Below the pieces are notes generated by a model. It made no database searches. It was not told where the DNA came from and saw only the letters and a program-made list of their open reading frames with translations. A DNA stretch of 64,000 nucleotides. It comes from Rhizobium herbae. Lineage in GTDB: Bacteria; Pseudomonadota; Alphaproteobacteria; Rhizobiales; Rhizobiaceae. Below are positions 30,869 to 40,390 of the stretch, piece after piece. The stretch spans positions 1,167,730-1,231,729 of the forward strand of contig NZ_JAEUAO010000002.1 in the NCBI RefSeq assembly GCF_019511375.1, in the 5' to 3' direction. The position numbers and the translations under genes are program-made. Within the stretch, counting starts at the first letter, position 1. Each line of letters starts with the position of its first letter.

Positions 30869-31765
30869 CTATAAAATCCCGTTGATGAAGTCCCGGATTT
30901 CGATGAGCAGATCCGGGCGGTGGAGGAGCGGAGCGTGACCCTGGCCGACAGAGGTAACCGATCGCATGCACGGATGCCGTTTAGCCATTTCGGCGAATGT
31001 CGCCGGCGACAGGATTGACGAGTTTTCTCCCCGGATCGTCATCAAGGGCACCGGTTTCAGTGCTTCGTAGAGCGGCCAGAGGTCCGCCATCGGGCTGTTC
31101 TCGCTGATGCCTCTCAGCGGCTCGATCAGGGCAGGATCGAAATCCGCGACGATCATGCCGTGCTTTTCCCTGAAGATCGCCTTTGCCATGTCATTCCAGT
31201 CCGCCTCATCAAGGGCCGGGAACGAAGCGCCGTGCACACGCTTCAGACTTTCGCCCGCCTCTTGCCAGGAATGCAAAACCGGCTGCGCCTCCAGATACTG
31301 GCGGATCAGGAGCAGGCCGGCAGTTTCGATGACCGGGCCGATGTCGTTGAGAATGACGCCCCGCAGCAAGGTTGGGCGCATCGCGGCAAGCAGGTGGAGG
31401 ATCAGGCCGCCGCGGGACGTTCCGATGAATATTGCCTGCTCAACATCGAGCACCGCGCACGCCGTGAGCACGTCCTCGGCCTCGACCGCAAGCTGATAGT
31501 GGCTCTTTTCCGGGTCCCAGGCGGAAAAGCCCCGACCGCGATAGTCGAGCGCAACGACGCGGTGCGGCTTTTGCGGATGGGCAGAGAGTTGCTCCGCCAG
31601 CAGGTGGAAGTCGCGGCTGTTGCGGCTGAGGCCGGCCAGGCAAACGATCGGTAGAGCCGCCTTCGCCTGCGGGTTGTCGTGCCCGTAGTCACGGGCATAG
31701 AGCTGCAAGCCGTCGCTTGCCGAGAAAAAACGTTCCGTAAAACCGGCCTTGGTCGAATGTGTCAC
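30869..31765 (-). CDS. alpha/beta-hydrolase
   Basis: The 298-aa product has the alpha/beta-hydrolase fold: PIVCLAGLSRNSRDFHLLAE (oxyanion region), VVALDYRGRGFSAWDPE, the nucleophile elbow AIFIGTSRGGLILHLLA (Ser in G-T-S-R-G), the acidic residue region PVPLMTIRGENSSILS, and the His in VGQGHAPLLHRPD. It is probably a cytoplasmic esterase or C-C hydrolase; the substrate is unknown. The longest frame begins at 31798, but the GTG at 31765 sits behind AAGGGAGACCCC, an excellent ribosome-binding site, and is preferred. It stands alone after the porin terminator. Confidence 0.85.
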   Translation of the reverse strand: MTHSTKAGFTERFFSASDGLQLYARDYGHDNPQAKAALPIVCLAGLSRNSRDFHLLAEQLSAHPQKPHRVVALDYRGRGFSAWDPEKSHYQLAVEAEDVLTACAVLDVEQAIFIGTSRGGLILHLLAAMRPTLLRGVILNDIGPVIETAGLLLIRQYLEAQPVLHSWQEAGESLKRVHGASFPALDEADWNDMAKAIFREKHGMIVADFDPALIEPLRGISENSPMADLWPLYEALKPVPLMTIRGENSSILSPATFAEMAKRHPCMRSVTSVGQGHAPLLHRPDLLIEIRDFINGIL

Positions 31766-31890
31766 GGGGTCTCCCTTCATTTCAGATGGGTGAACCATAA
31801 CGGATAGCGACGCGGCGGAAAGAGGGACTGCGTCTGGTTTTCAGCTGATCAGGCCGCAGATCAACTTCATGGGCTTATGGAAAATGTCCA

Positions 31891-33963
31891 TTAACGCCCA
31901 ATGCGCAGATCACTGACGATATCGGCCGTCTGCCCCAGTCGAGACTTGTAGACCTGGTAGTTTTCCATCACCCGCTGCACATAGTTGCGGGTTTCGGCGA
32001 AGGGAATTCGTTCAATCCAATCGACGACATCGTCGATCGACTTGCCGCGCGGGTCGCCATAGCGGTTGATCCACTCGGGAACGCGGCGGGGGCCGGCGTT
32101 GTAGGCTATGAAGGTGAGAATATACGAGCCGCCGAAATCATCAATCTGTTCGCCGAGATAGTGTGAGCCGAGCGTCGCATTGTACGCTGCATCGGTCGTC
32201 AACCGCTCCTTGGAATAGGCAAGTCCATGGCGCCCGGCGACGCCTTTCGCCGTGCCGGGAAGAATCTGCAGCAGTCCGCGCGCGTTGGCGGGGGAAATGG
32301 CTGCGGGATTGAAGGCGCTTTCCTGCCGTGCGATTGCATAGGCAAGCGCCTTTCCGGAGCCGCTGATGTTCGCGGTTGCCGGAATGACGCCGATCGGGAA
32401 GGCGAGGGCTGCGACATCGATGCCGCGGCCGAAGGCGAGTTTGCCGATCTGCAGCGACAGCTGATGCCCCCCGGACTTTTCCGCCCGCGCGGCAAGGATT
32501 GCCAGTTCTCCCGGGCTCGTCAGCTCTTCCGCAAGCGCCCGATAAAGACTGTCGGCGCGCCAGCCGTGGCCGGCGGCTTCAAGGCGCGCGATGGCGCGAA
32601 CCGCCTCGCGGCTCTCGAATCGCAAACGATCCTCGGCGCTCGGCGACGGATAGGTGACATTCAGTGACTTCCGGCCGAGACGGGCAGCCGCAAGCTGGCC
32701 ATAAAAGGTGCCGGGCAGGGTGGCTGCCTTGGCATAAAAGTCATCGGCATTGCCGGGTGCGCCGGCTTCCGCGGCGCGGCCGAGCCAGTACCAGGCACGC
32801 GAAACCGAGATCGGCCTGTTGGACGTCTGCAGGATGCGCTGGAAATGCCGGGCGGCGGTTGGGGCATCCTCCAGCCCGCGCAGCGCATACCAGCCGGCAT
32901 GAAATTCTGCGTCGACGATGTCCGCCGGATCGGCTGCAACGTGGTTCGCCGCGATCCGGTAGGCGGCCTTGAACTTGCCCTGGTCGAGCAGTCCCCGGCT
33001 GATGATCCGCTGCTCGACCCACCACTCTGCGGGATTGACGAGGGCAGTCTTGTCTTTAGGAAGGTCGGCGAGCAGCTTCGCCGCTTCCTCGTATTTTTCC
33101 TGGCTGCGCAGATATTCGACGCGAATGAACAGGTAGGCCGGTTCCTTTGCCCATGAAGGATCGACGGCGGCGATGAGCGCTGCGGCATTCTTGGCTTTTT
33201 TCGCAACGGCCACGAAGGCGCGATAGAGCGACTGGGCCTTGCCGAGATCACTGAAGCGGCCAGCCTGATCCAGACGACCGCGATAGAGCAGCATTTCCAT
33301 TCGACGCTTGTGATCGGCGGTGGTGAGCAGGCTCGGAAATTCTGCAAGAATCCTGGTTTCGGTGTCCTTGTCGAGAGCGTCTTTCGACCAAAGGACGCGC
33401 AGCATTTTCGCAGCCGCGTCCGTGTCTCCCTTCGCCTGCAGTGAACGGGCAAGGATAATGGTGCCTTCGGCGGTTTCCGGTCGCGTCGTGCCAAAGGCCG
33501 AGAGCACGTCGGAGGCCGGCGGATTCTCGCGGTAAAGGGCGCGTTCGGAATTGGCCCGCAGCGCGCCCAGTCCCGGCCAGCCCTTCAACTCGCGCTGAGC
33601 CTGCGCGATTTCATAGGAGGGAACACCTTTCTGGCCGGAAACGGCGATCGCCCAGGTAAGGATGTGGCGGTCGAGCGTGCCCTTGGCCATGGCGTCGCGG
33701 GCCGCTATGGCACTTTTCGCATCCCTGCTGGAAAGGGCATCGAGCCCCGTCTTGAGGTTTGTGTCGATCGGCACCGCAGCGCTCGCCGAAGCGATCGAGC
33801 CGGTGACGTCGTGAGCAGGTGGTCGGTTGGTTTTCGCGAGAATCTGAGGCTTGAAGCGCGGTAGCGGGGCTTGGTTTTCCTGCGCGGATGCGCCGGCGGC
33901 GAGGAACGCGAACGCAGATGCGCCAAGCATCGCAATCGTCCGGCGAGACAACAGTCCAGGCAT
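31891..33963 (-). CDS. lytic murein transglycosylase (Slt70-like)
   Basis: The 690-aa product begins with an N-terminal signal (MPGLLSRRTIAMLGASAFAF, cut after ASA) and continues with a long alpha-helical superhelix (about residues 100-500). The SLT catalytic domain at about residues 515-670 has YAIARQESAFNPAAISPANA (catalytic Glu in QES), RGLLQILPGTAKGVA and FIAYNAGPRRVPEW. It cleaves the glycan strands of peptidoglycan in the periplasm to form 1,6-anhydromuropeptides. The frame opens far upstream at 34206, but the ATG at 33963 gives the signal peptide. It is divergent from dapA; rhizobial genomes often show this pairing. Confidence 0.92.
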   Translation of the reverse strand: MPGLLSRRTIAMLGASAFAFLAAGASAQENQAPLPRFKPQILAKTNRPPAHDVTGSIASASAAVPIDTNLKTGLDALSSRDAKSAIAARDAMAKGTLDRHILTWAIAVSGQKGVPSYEIAQAQRELKGWPGLGALRANSERALYRENPPASDVLSAFGTTRPETAEGTIILARSLQAKGDTDAAAKMLRVLWSKDALDKDTETRILAEFPSLLTTADHKRRMEMLLYRGRLDQAGRFSDLGKAQSLYRAFVAVAKKAKNAAALIAAVDPSWAKEPAYLFIRVEYLRSQEKYEEAAKLLADLPKDKTALVNPAEWWVEQRIISRGLLDQGKFKAAYRIAANHVAADPADIVDAEFHAGWYALRGLEDAPTAARHFQRILQTSNRPISVSRAWYWLGRAAEAGAPGNADDFYAKAATLPGTFYGQLAAARLGRKSLNVTYPSPSAEDRLRFESREAVRAIARLEAAGHGWRADSLYRALAEELTSPGELAILAARAEKSGGHQLSLQIGKLAFGRGIDVAALAFPIGVIPATANISGSGKALAYAIARQESAFNPAAISPANARGLLQILPGTAKGVAGRHGLAYSKERLTTDAAYNATLGSHYLGEQIDDFGGSYILTFIAYNAGPRRVPEWINRYGDPRGKSIDDVVDWIERIPFAETRNYVQRVMENYQVYKSRLGQTADIVSDLRIGR

Positions 33964-34265
33964 CAGGAACCCCACGCTACCCCGTGTTCGTGTCTCATTT
34001 GGCGATGCAATTGCTAACGAAAGGTTACCCGCTGCCATTCGATCCCATAAATATCGGCACGTCCACGCCAGCAGGCGGTTGCGCCCTGAAATGCATAAAA
34101 ACGCCGCTGATGCCGGGGAAATTGAAGGGAACCGGCGATGAATGGCGCGATAGAGTGCTTGCCGCAGGCACCTCACATGATTATGGTGCGCCAGTTTTCT
34201 AACCATGAAATGCGGCCAAAGCGTGGGTTGGTTTCAAGCTTCCCGGGCGCCGTCAGGAGTCGTGC
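33964..34265. promoter_or_regulatory. divergent promoter region between slt-like gene and dapA
   Basis: About 300 bp holding both start regions. Short antisense frames run through it but none resembles a gene. A small hairpin (GTGCTTGCCGCAGGCAC) lies near 34160. No -10/-35 pair was convincing by eye. Confidence 0.45.
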
Positions 34266-35150
34266 ATGTTCAAGGGGTCCATTCCCGCTCTCGTCACCCC
34301 GTTCACCGCTTCCGGAGCAGTCGATACGGATAGTTTTGCCGCGCATGTCGAATGGCAGATCAGCGAAGGCAGTCACGGCCTTGTGCCGGTCGGCACCACC
34401 GGTGAATCGCCGACCCTGTCGCATGCCGAGCACAAACGCGTGGTTGAACTGTGCATCGAGACCGCGGCAAAACGCGTGCCGGTAATCGCAGGTGCGGGCT
34501 CCAACAACACGACGGAGGCCGTCGAACTGGCGCAGCACGCCGAAAAGGCCGGTGCCGATGCTATTCTGGTGGTCACCCCCTACTATAACAAGCCGACCCA
34601 GAAGGGCCTTTTCGCGCATTATGCGGCGATCGCCGAGAGTGTGAAGCTGCCCATCGTCATCTACAATATTCCGGGTCGTTCGGTGGTGGACATGAGCGTC
34701 GAGACGATGGCGGCCCTTCACAAGGCCTACCCGTCTATCATGGGTGTCAAGGATGCGACCGGCAAGATCGAGCGTGTTTCCGAGCAGCGCATGGCCTGCG
34801 GGTCCGGCTTCGTCCAGCTTTCGGGCGAGGACGCGACGGCGCTGGGTTTCAACGCTCATGGCGGCGTCGGCTGTATCTCTGTTACGGCCAATGTCGCGCC
34901 GCGACTTTGTGCCGAATTCCAGGAGGCGACGCTTGCAGGCGATTATGCCAAGGCACTGGAATATCAGGACAAGCTGATGCCGCTGCACAAAGCCATCTTC
35001 ATGGAGCCCGGTCTTTGCGGCGCCAAATATGCGCTGAACCGGCTGCGCCGGATGAGCCGCACCGTCCGTTCGCCGCTGCTGCCGACGCTCGAGCCTTCGA
35101 CCGAAACCGCCATCGATGCAGCACTTCGCCATGCGGGGCTTATGAACTGA
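34266..35150 (+). CDS. dapA: 4-hydroxy-tetrahydrodipicolinate synthase
   Basis: A 294-aa TIM-barrel aldolase that condenses pyruvate with aspartate semialdehyde in lysine and meso-diaminopimelate synthesis. Motifs are [17 protein letters not shown] (substrate Thr-Thr), [14 protein letters not shown] (catalytic Tyr), [11 protein letters not shown] and the Schiff-base lysine in [15 protein letters not shown]. The length is typical. The stop TGA overlaps the smpB start codon by one base (TGATG), so the two are translationally coupled. Diaminopimelate supply fits the neighbouring transglycosylase as part of wall metabolism. Confidence 0.97.
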   Translation: MFKGSIPALVTPFTASGAVDTDSFAAHVEWQISEGSHGLVPVGTTGESPTLSHAEHKRVVELCIETAAKRVPVIAGAGSNNTTEAVELAQHAEKAGADAILVVTPYYNKPTQKGLFAHYAAIAESVKLPIVIYNIPGRSVVDMSVETMAALHKAYPSIMGVKDATGKIERVSEQRMACGSGFVQLSGEDATALGFNAHGGVGCISVTANVAPRLCAEFQEATLAGDYAKALEYQDKLMPLHKAIFMEPGLCGAKYALNRLRRMSRTVRSPLLPTLEPSTETAIDAALRHAGLMN

Positions 35151-35626
35151 TGGCACCCAAGGGCAGCCAACGTGTGGTCAAGAGAATTGTCGCGGAGAAC
35201 CGCAAGGCCCGCTTCAATTACGAGATCATCGACACCTACGAGGCCGGTCTGGTTCTGACTGGCACCGAGGTCAAGTCGTTGCGCGAGGGCAAAGCCAATA
35301 TCGCCGAATCCTACGCCACGGATGAGGGCGGCGAGATGTGGCTGATCAATTCCTATCTGCCGGAATATCTGCAGGCGAACCGCTTCAATCATGAGCCGCG
35401 CCGCCGCCGCAAGCTGCTTTTGTCGAAACGGGAGGCCAGCCGGCTTCAGAGCGCGATCAACCGCGAGGGCATGACGCTCATTCCGCTGAAGATCTATTTC
35501 AACGATCAGGGCAGGGCGAAGCTCGAACTGGCGCTCGGCAAGGGCAAGAAGCTGCACGACAAGCGTGAGAGCGAGAAAGAGCGCGACTGGAACCGGCAGA
35601 AGAGCAGGCTTCTGAAGGATCACTGA
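35150..35626 (+). CDS. smpB: SsrA-binding protein SmpB
   Basis: The 158-aa product is the protein partner of tmRNA in ribosome rescue. It has the SmpB core [40 protein letters not shown], a Pro/Arg-rich segment ([18 protein letters not shown]) and the basic C-terminal tail ([17 protein letters not shown]) that mimics a codon in the decoding site. The true start is the ATG at 35150, overlapping the dapA stop; the longer frame from 34907 lies inside dapA. The tmRNA gene is not in this window. Confidence 0.97.
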   Translation: MAPKGSQRVVKRIVAENRKARFNYEIIDTYEAGLVLTGTEVKSLREGKANIAESYATDEGGEMWLINSYLPEYLQANRFNHEPRRRRKLLLSKREASRLQSAINREGMTLIPLKIYFNDQGRAKLELALGKGKKLHDKRESEKERDWNRQKSRLLKDH

Positions 35627-35642
35627 TTATCTGCGATGGTTT

Positions 35643-35674
35643 CAAAGAAAAAGGAGCGGCCCAAAACCGCTCCT
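35643..35674 (-). terminator. rho-independent terminator for the NYN gene
   Basis: On the minus strand, the 8-bp stem AGGAGCGG / CCGCTCCT with a 7-nt loop is followed by TTTTTCTTT. It lies just after the stop codon of the NYN-domain gene and may also serve smpB from the other side. Confidence 0.75.
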
Positions 35675-35681
35675 CTGCCGT

Positions 35682-36266
35682 TCATTCGGTGGCGTCATCG
35701 CTGACTGCAACCGGTTCGACGACACGGGGCGCTCGCTCGGAGGGATCGCGGCCGACTTCCGCCTTGAGGCTGACCAGTTCGATGAAATGATCGGCCTGGC
35801 GGCGCAGGTCGTCGGCGATCATCGGCGGCTGTGTCGACATGGTCGAGACCACCGAGACTTTGCGCCCCTTGCGCTGTAGCGCTTCGACCAGCGTCGTGAA
35901 GTCTCCGTCGCCGGAGAAGATTACAAGATGATCAACCGTTTCGGACTGTTCCATCGCGTCGATGGCCAGTTCGATGTCCATATTCCCCTTGATCTTGCGC
36001 CGACCGAGCGAATCGGTGAATTCCTTCGCAGGCTTCGTCACCACCTTGTAACCGTTATAGTCTAACCAGTCGATCAGCGGGCGGATGGACGAGTATTCCT
36101 GGTCATCGATCAGTGCCGTGTAATAATAGGCGCGAAGAAGATAGCCGCGCTTCTGGAAAGCCTTGAGCAGCTTGCGATAGTCAATGTCGAAACCAAGGCT
36201 TTTCGAGGCCGCGTAGAGGTTTGCGCCGTCGATGAACAAGGCGATTTTTTCGCGGGGGTCGAACAT
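35682..36266 (-). CDS. NYN-domain (LabA/DUF88) ribonuclease-like protein
   Basis: The 194-aa product has the PIN-like NYN fold: IALFIDGANLYAASKSLGF (first acidic residue), DYRKLLKAFQKRGYLLRAYY, GNMDIELAIDAMEQSETVDH and LVIFSGDGDFTTLVEALQRK, with Asp residues positioned for metal binding. NYN/LabA proteins are RNases or RNA-processing factors; the target is unknown. The C-terminal 30 residues are a flexible acidic tail. The gene is conserved beside smpB and rpoZ in many rhizobia. The ATG at 36266 fits the conserved start. Confidence 0.9.
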   Translation of the reverse strand: MFDPREKIALFIDGANLYAASKSLGFDIDYRKLLKAFQKRGYLLRAYYYTALIDDQEYSSIRPLIDWLDYNGYKVVTKPAKEFTDSLGRRKIKGNMDIELAIDAMEQSETVDHLVIFSGDGDFTTLVEALQRKGRKVSVVSTMSTQPPMIADDLRRQADHFIELVSLKAEVGRDPSERAPRVVEPVAVSDDATE

Positions 36267-36891
36267 CGTTTTATCCTTTTTGTTGTCTCAATGTTTTTTG
36301 ATTTTCAACCTGGCCACGCGCGAATGGGCACCAGTGGCGGAATATCCCGCTTACATTAAGAATCGAGCATATGCTAGCCATCTAAAAGAGTTCGTCCATG
36401 CTCTGTCATTCAACCAGGAATTTGCTTTAGTCTAAGAAAATTCTGGGTGGAATAGCTAATTTTCGCACTTTTTTTTTAAAAATGGGAAATTTGTGGCTTT
36501 ATTTGGGATTCTTTTTGCCGGGTTGCCTATCCTACATGCTGTGTAGGCCATATCCCCCTACCGGACCGACAACGAGCTTTAGTGGGATTCAATCATCATT
36601 TATGAGGATGCCCAACGCCTATCGGCTGAGCACGCAGCTGCGCGGCGCCCCTTTCGGCACGGCAATATGGTCGCCGCCGAATATGCGCGGATATCTTTTT
36701 TTGAAATGCAGGAAAAGCTTGAATTTTGGTGCTTTTGACTGTATCGGGCAGTTTAATTCCTGAAATCGGAGCCACGCATACCGTCTGGCCGACGGCTGGC
36801 CGGGTTCCGATCTTGTTAATCAGCGCAAGCGACGGATCATTTCAGGGTATCCTCGATTGAAGCTGCGCTCTTGAGACCCAAAGGACAGGCC
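36267..36891. other. AT-rich intergenic region, possible non-coding RNA
   Basis: This 625-bp interval contrasts with its neighbours: its left half is AT-rich with runs of T and A (nine T and five A near 36470). A GC-rich 36540-36700 part contains an imperfect hairpin (GCGGCGCCC / GGTCGCCGC) and ends in a run of seven T near 36700, as a short RNA with a terminator would. The frame at 36482-36763 has no protein-like composition. Nothing matches tmRNA, 6S, SRP or RNase P RNA that I can recognise. The rpoZ promoter must lie in the right end. Confidence 0.3.
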
Positions 36892-37299
36892 ATGGCCCGC
36901 GTCACTGTTGAAGATTGCATCGACAAAGTCGATAACCGTTTCGAACTCGTCCTGCTGGCAAGCCATCGCGCCCGCCTGATCTCGCAGGGTGCGGCGATCA
37001 CCGTCGATCGCGACAACGACAAGAACCCGGTCGTGGCTTTGCGCGAGATTGCTGAGGAGACGCTGTCTCCCGGCGACCTGAAGGAAGACCTGATCCACTC
37101 GCTGCAGAAACATGTCGAAGTGGACGAGCCCGAGCCCGATCCGGCCTCGATGCTCGGCGGCGACGCCGCTGCGGCCTTTGCCGAAACGGCTGAGGACGAT
37201 GATCAGCCGGAGCCGATCACCTTCGACCGCATGTCGGAAGAAGAGCTACTGGCCGGCATCGAGGGCCTGGTTCCGCCGGAAAAAAGCGACGACTATTGA
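36892..37299 (+). CDS. rpoZ: RNA polymerase omega subunit
   Basis: The 135-aa product begins [20 protein letters not shown] and continues [20 protein letters not shown] and [18 protein letters not shown], the highly conserved omega fold that helps assemble RNA polymerase and, in proteobacteria, contributes to (p)ppGpp binding. The C-terminal acidic tail is as in other alphaproteobacteria. The ATG at 36892 follows AAGGAC. It precedes the (p)ppGpp synthetase gene, the usual order, but a strong terminator lies between them. Confidence 0.97.
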   Translation: MARVTVEDCIDKVDNRFELVLLASHRARLISQGAAITVDRDNDKNPVVALREIAEETLSPGDLKEDLIHSLQKHVEVDEPEPDPASMLGGDAAAAFAETAEDDDQPEPITFDRMSEEELLAGIEGLVPPEKSDDY

Positions 37300-37389
37300 G
37301 CCTGTACGCCATCCGGCCTTCGCCGGATGCGACGCTCTGACGCAATGCCGCGTTTTCGTTCAGAAATCGCGTGCCGGTATTTGCAAAGC

Positions 37390-37426
37390 AGTGCGCCACT
37401 CCTATGATTGGCGCACTTTTTCTTTT
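37390..37426 (+). terminator. rho-independent terminator between rpoZ and rsh
   Basis: A 9-bp perfect stem (AGTGCGCCA / TGGCGCACT) with a 10-nt loop is followed by TTTTTCTTTT. An additional hairpin CATCCGGC / GCCGGATG lies at 37310-37329. rsh therefore probably needs its own promoter or partial read-through. Confidence 0.85.
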
Positions 37427-37453
37427 CCGGATATCTCCTGGAGCCGCTAGCGG

Positions 37454-39676
37454 ATGATGCGCCAATACGAGCTCGTTGAGCGCGTTCAGAAATACAAGCC
37501 CGATGTAAACGAAGCGCTGCTGAACAAGGCCTATGTTTACGCCATGCAGAAGCATGGCCAGCAGAAGCGGGCGAGCGGCGACCCCTATATTTCCCATCCG
37601 CTCGAAGTCGCTGCGATCCTCACCGAGATGCATCTCGATGAATCGACAATCGCGGTTGCGTTGCTGCACGACACGATCGAGGATACGACGGCGACACGCG
37701 CCGAGATCGACGACCTGTTCGGCGAGGATATCGGCGCGCTTGTCGAGGGGCTGACCAAGATCAAGAAGCTCGATCTGGTCACCAAAAAAGCCAAGCAGGC
37801 GGAAAACCTGCGCAAGCTGCTTCTGGCGATTTCCGACGACGTACGCGTGCTGCTGGTCAAGCTCGCCGACCGGCTGCACAATATGCGCACGCTTGACCAC
37901 ATGTCGGCGGAAAAGCGCGCCCGGATCTCCGAAGAGACGATGGATATCTACGCGCCGCTGGCCGGGCGCATGGGTATGCAGGACATGCGTGAGGAACTCG
38001 AGAACCTCTCCTTCCGCCATATCAATCCCGAAGCATTCGAGACGGTTACGCGCCGCCTTGGCGAATTGTCGGCGCGGAATGAAGGGTTGATCAAGAAGAT
38101 CGAGGACGAACTTGGCGAGCTCATTCTCGCACGCGGTCTGGTGGGCGCTGTCGTCAAGGGACGGCAGAAGAAACCGTATTCCGTCTTCAAGAAGATGCAG
38201 TCGAAGTCGCTCTCCTTCGAGCAACTGTCCGACGTCTGGGGCTTCCGCATCATCGTTGCGGACATACCCGACTGCTACCGCGCACTCGGCATCGTCCATA
38301 CGCGCTGGCGCGTCGTGCCGGGACGGTTCAAGGACTATATCTCGACGCCGAAGCAGAACGACTATCAGTCGATTCATACGACGATCGTCGGGCCATCCCG
38401 CCAGCGCATCGAACTGCAGATCCGCACGCGGCACATGCATGAGGTCGCCGAATACGGCATTGCCGCTCATACGCTTTACAAGGACAGCGTCGAGCCGGCC
38501 GGCGACACGAAGCTTTCGCCGAAGTCGAACGCCTATTCCTGGCTGCGCCGGACGATCGAGTCGCTGGCGGAAGGCGACAATCCGGAAGAGTTTCTCGAGC
38601 ATACCAAGCTTGAACTCTTCCAGGACCAGGTCTTCTGTTTCACCCCGAAAGGGCAGCTGATCGCGCTGCCGCGCGGCGCAACACCGATCGACTTCGCCTA
38701 TGCGGTGCATACCAATATCGGCGACACCTGCGTCGGCGCCAAGATCAACGGCCGCATCATGCCTTTGGTTACGCGGCTGACCAACGGTGACGAAGTCGAG
38801 ATCGTCCGCTCCGGCATCCAGGTTCCGCCGCCGGCCTGGGAGGAAATCGTCGTCACCGGCAAGGCGCGGGCCGCCATCCGCCGCGCTACGCGTGCTGCGG
38901 TGCGCAAGCAATATTCAGGGCTAGGCTACCGCATTCTCGAACGCACCTTCGAGCGGGCGGGCAAGTCGTTTACCCGCGAGGCGATGAAGCCGGTCCTGCA
39001 TCGTCTCGGCCACAAGGATATCGAGGACGCGATCGCATCCGTCGGTCGCGGCGAGCTTTCCTCGCTCGACGTGCTGCGCGCCGTGTTCCCAGATCATCAG
39101 GACGAGCGCGTTACGATAAAGCCGCAGGACGAGGGCTGGTTCAACATGCGCAGCGCCGCCGGCATGGTGTTCAAGCTGCCGAACCGGCCGAAGGACATGT
39201 TCGACATGCTCGAGGGCGAGGGGCCCGAAGCGCTGCCGATTCGCGGGCTCTCGGGCAATGCCGAAGTTCATTTCAGCGCCTCGGGTGCCGTGCCGGGGGA
39301 CCGCATCGTCGGCATCATGGAAAGGGACAAGGGTATCACGATCTACCCGATCCAGTCGCCCAGCCTGCAGAAGTTCGATGACGAGCCGGAGCGCTGGATC
39401 GATGTGCGCTGGGACCTCGACGAAGCGAACAACACCCGCTTCATGGCGCGCATACAGATCAACGCGTTGAACGAACCGGGCACGCTTGCCGAGATCGCCC
39501 AGTCGATTGCCACCAGCGACATCAACATCCGCACCCTGTCGATGGGCCGGGTGGCTGCGGATTTCAGCGAGTTCCAGCTTGATCTCGAAGTATGGGATCT
39601 GCGCCAACTCAACCACCTGATCACGCAAATCCGTGAATTGCCCAGCGTTTCCACCGTCAAGCGCGTCTTCGAATGA
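37454..39676 (+). CDS. rsh: bifunctional (p)ppGpp synthetase/hydrolase (RelA/SpoT homologue)
   Basis: A 740-aa long RSH enzyme. An HD hydrolase domain spans about residues 45-145 (HDTIED at 72-77, intact). A synthetase domain lies around 240-355 (VWGFRIIVADIPDCY, RFKDYISTPKQNDYQSIHTT), followed by TGS (about 390-450, CFTPKGQLIALPRGATPIDF) and a C-terminal ACT domain (about 665-740). It makes and degrades the alarmone (p)ppGpp during starvation; rhizobia have one long RSH, needed for symbiosis in several species. ATGs at 37454 and 37457 are both possible. A long antisense frame (37217-38911) is a shadow. Confidence 0.96.
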   Translation: MMRQYELVERVQKYKPDVNEALLNKAYVYAMQKHGQQKRASGDPYISHPLEVAAILTEMHLDESTIAVALLHDTIEDTTATRAEIDDLFGEDIGALVEGLTKIKKLDLVTKKAKQAENLRKLLLAISDDVRVLLVKLADRLHNMRTLDHMSAEKRARISEETMDIYAPLAGRMGMQDMREELENLSFRHINPEAFETVTRRLGELSARNEGLIKKIEDELGELILARGLVGAVVKGRQKKPYSVFKKMQSKSLSFEQLSDVWGFRIIVADIPDCYRALGIVHTRWRVVPGRFKDYISTPKQNDYQSIHTTIVGPSRQRIELQIRTRHMHEVAEYGIAAHTLYKDSVEPAGDTKLSPKSNAYSWLRRTIESLAEGDNPEEFLEHTKLELFQDQVFCFTPKGQLIALPRGATPIDFAYAVHTNIGDTCVGAKINGRIMPLVTRLTNGDEVEIVRSGIQVPPPAWEEIVVTGKARAAIRRATRAAVRKQYSGLGYRILERTFERAGKSFTREAMKPVLHRLGHKDIEDAIASVGRGELSSLDVLRAVFPDHQDERVTIKPQDEGWFNMRSAAGMVFKLPNRPKDMFDMLEGEGPEALPIRGLSGNAEVHFSASGAVPGDRIVGIMERDKGITIYPIQSPSLQKFDDEPERWIDVRWDLDEANNTRFMARIQINALNEPGTLAEIAQSIATSDINIRTLSMGRVAADFSEFQLDLEVWDLRQLNHLITQIRELPSVSTVKRVFE

Positions 39677-39792
39677 CGCGCTTTTACGGCGCTGCCGAAC
39701 AGGAAAAACCTCGTCTCTTCCGCTCCTGAATGATCGGTTGTGCAAAGCGCTGCTTCGTGGGAACATGCCATCCTTCGCGGACGGAGGGTGCA

Positions 39793-40380
39793 ATGCGTGT
39801 ATTGCGGCGAGCACTGGCTTTCGGTGTTGTCCTGTGTTTGCCCGCGGATTTTTCGACTGCGGCAGATGCCAATCTTCAATTGTTTGGGCGCGATATCGGC
39901 AAGGAGAAGGCCTATGCCTGCTATGCCCGGACCTATACCAAGGCGCATCTCGCCAGTCATCCTGATCAGAATGTCCGCGACATGATGGTTTTCGTGGATA
40001 GCTACGAGGATGAAAGTGGTGCCGGCCGCCAGTATATTCTGGGCATGTCGGTGAATTTCCGCCAGTTGAAGCGGCCCTACAGCGCCTATGGCGGCTGCGC
40101 TGCCGGCACGGACGGGAAGCAGGCCCTGCACTGCGGCATCGATTGCGATGGCGGTACCATCGGTGTTCGCATCAAGGACAGGAATTCCATTCTTCTCGAT
40201 ATTCCCGATGGCGCGCGGGTCAGCGACGATCAGAGCGAGGAGGAATTGAGCGACCTTCCCGAGGGCGCCAAGTTCGGATCGGACGACAAGATTTTCCGCC
40301 TTGACCGCACGGCACTTTCCACCTGCCTGCCGCTTGCTATCGACGAGCAAACCAAAGCCGCTCTCCTCGCGGCGCATTGA
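39793..40380 (+). CDS. exported hypothetical protein (195 aa)
   Basis: The frame opens at 39730, but the ATG at 39793 follows CGGAGGG and begins a signal peptide (MRVLRRALAFGVVLCLPADF, cut near STAADA). The mature protein of about 170 residues has six cysteines (YACYAR, GGCAAG, LHCGIDCDG, STCLP) that could form disulfides, an acidic region (QSEEELSDLPEGAKF) and a C-terminal helix. I recognise no family. It sits 10 bp upstream of the DsrE-like gene on the same strand and is probably co-transcribed with it. Confidence 0.7.
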   Translation: MRVLRRALAFGVVLCLPADFSTAADANLQLFGRDIGKEKAYACYARTYTKAHLASHPDQNVRDMMVFVDSYEDESGAGRQYILGMSVNFRQLKRPYSAYGGCAAGTDGKQALHCGIDCDGGTIGVRIKDRNSILLDIPDGARVSDDQSEEELSDLPEGAKFGSDDKIFRLDRTALSTCLPLAIDEQTKAALLAAH

Positions 40381-40390
40381 GGGGGGCGTC

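Noticed and set aside
36482..36763. 93-aa plus-strand frame upstream of rpoZ
   Set aside because: Low-quality composition with many Cys/Pro/Phe and no ribosome-binding site; the interval is better explained as intergenic or RNA-coding.
37310..37329. Hairpin CATCCGGC/GCCGGATG after rpoZ as the main terminator
   Set aside because: It has no T-tract; the hairpin at 37390-37426 with TTTTTCTTTT is the better terminator.
37217..38911. 564-aa minus-strand frame under rpoZ/rsh
   Set aside because: Antisense shadow; it spans the end of rpoZ, a terminator and half of rsh, which no real gene would do.
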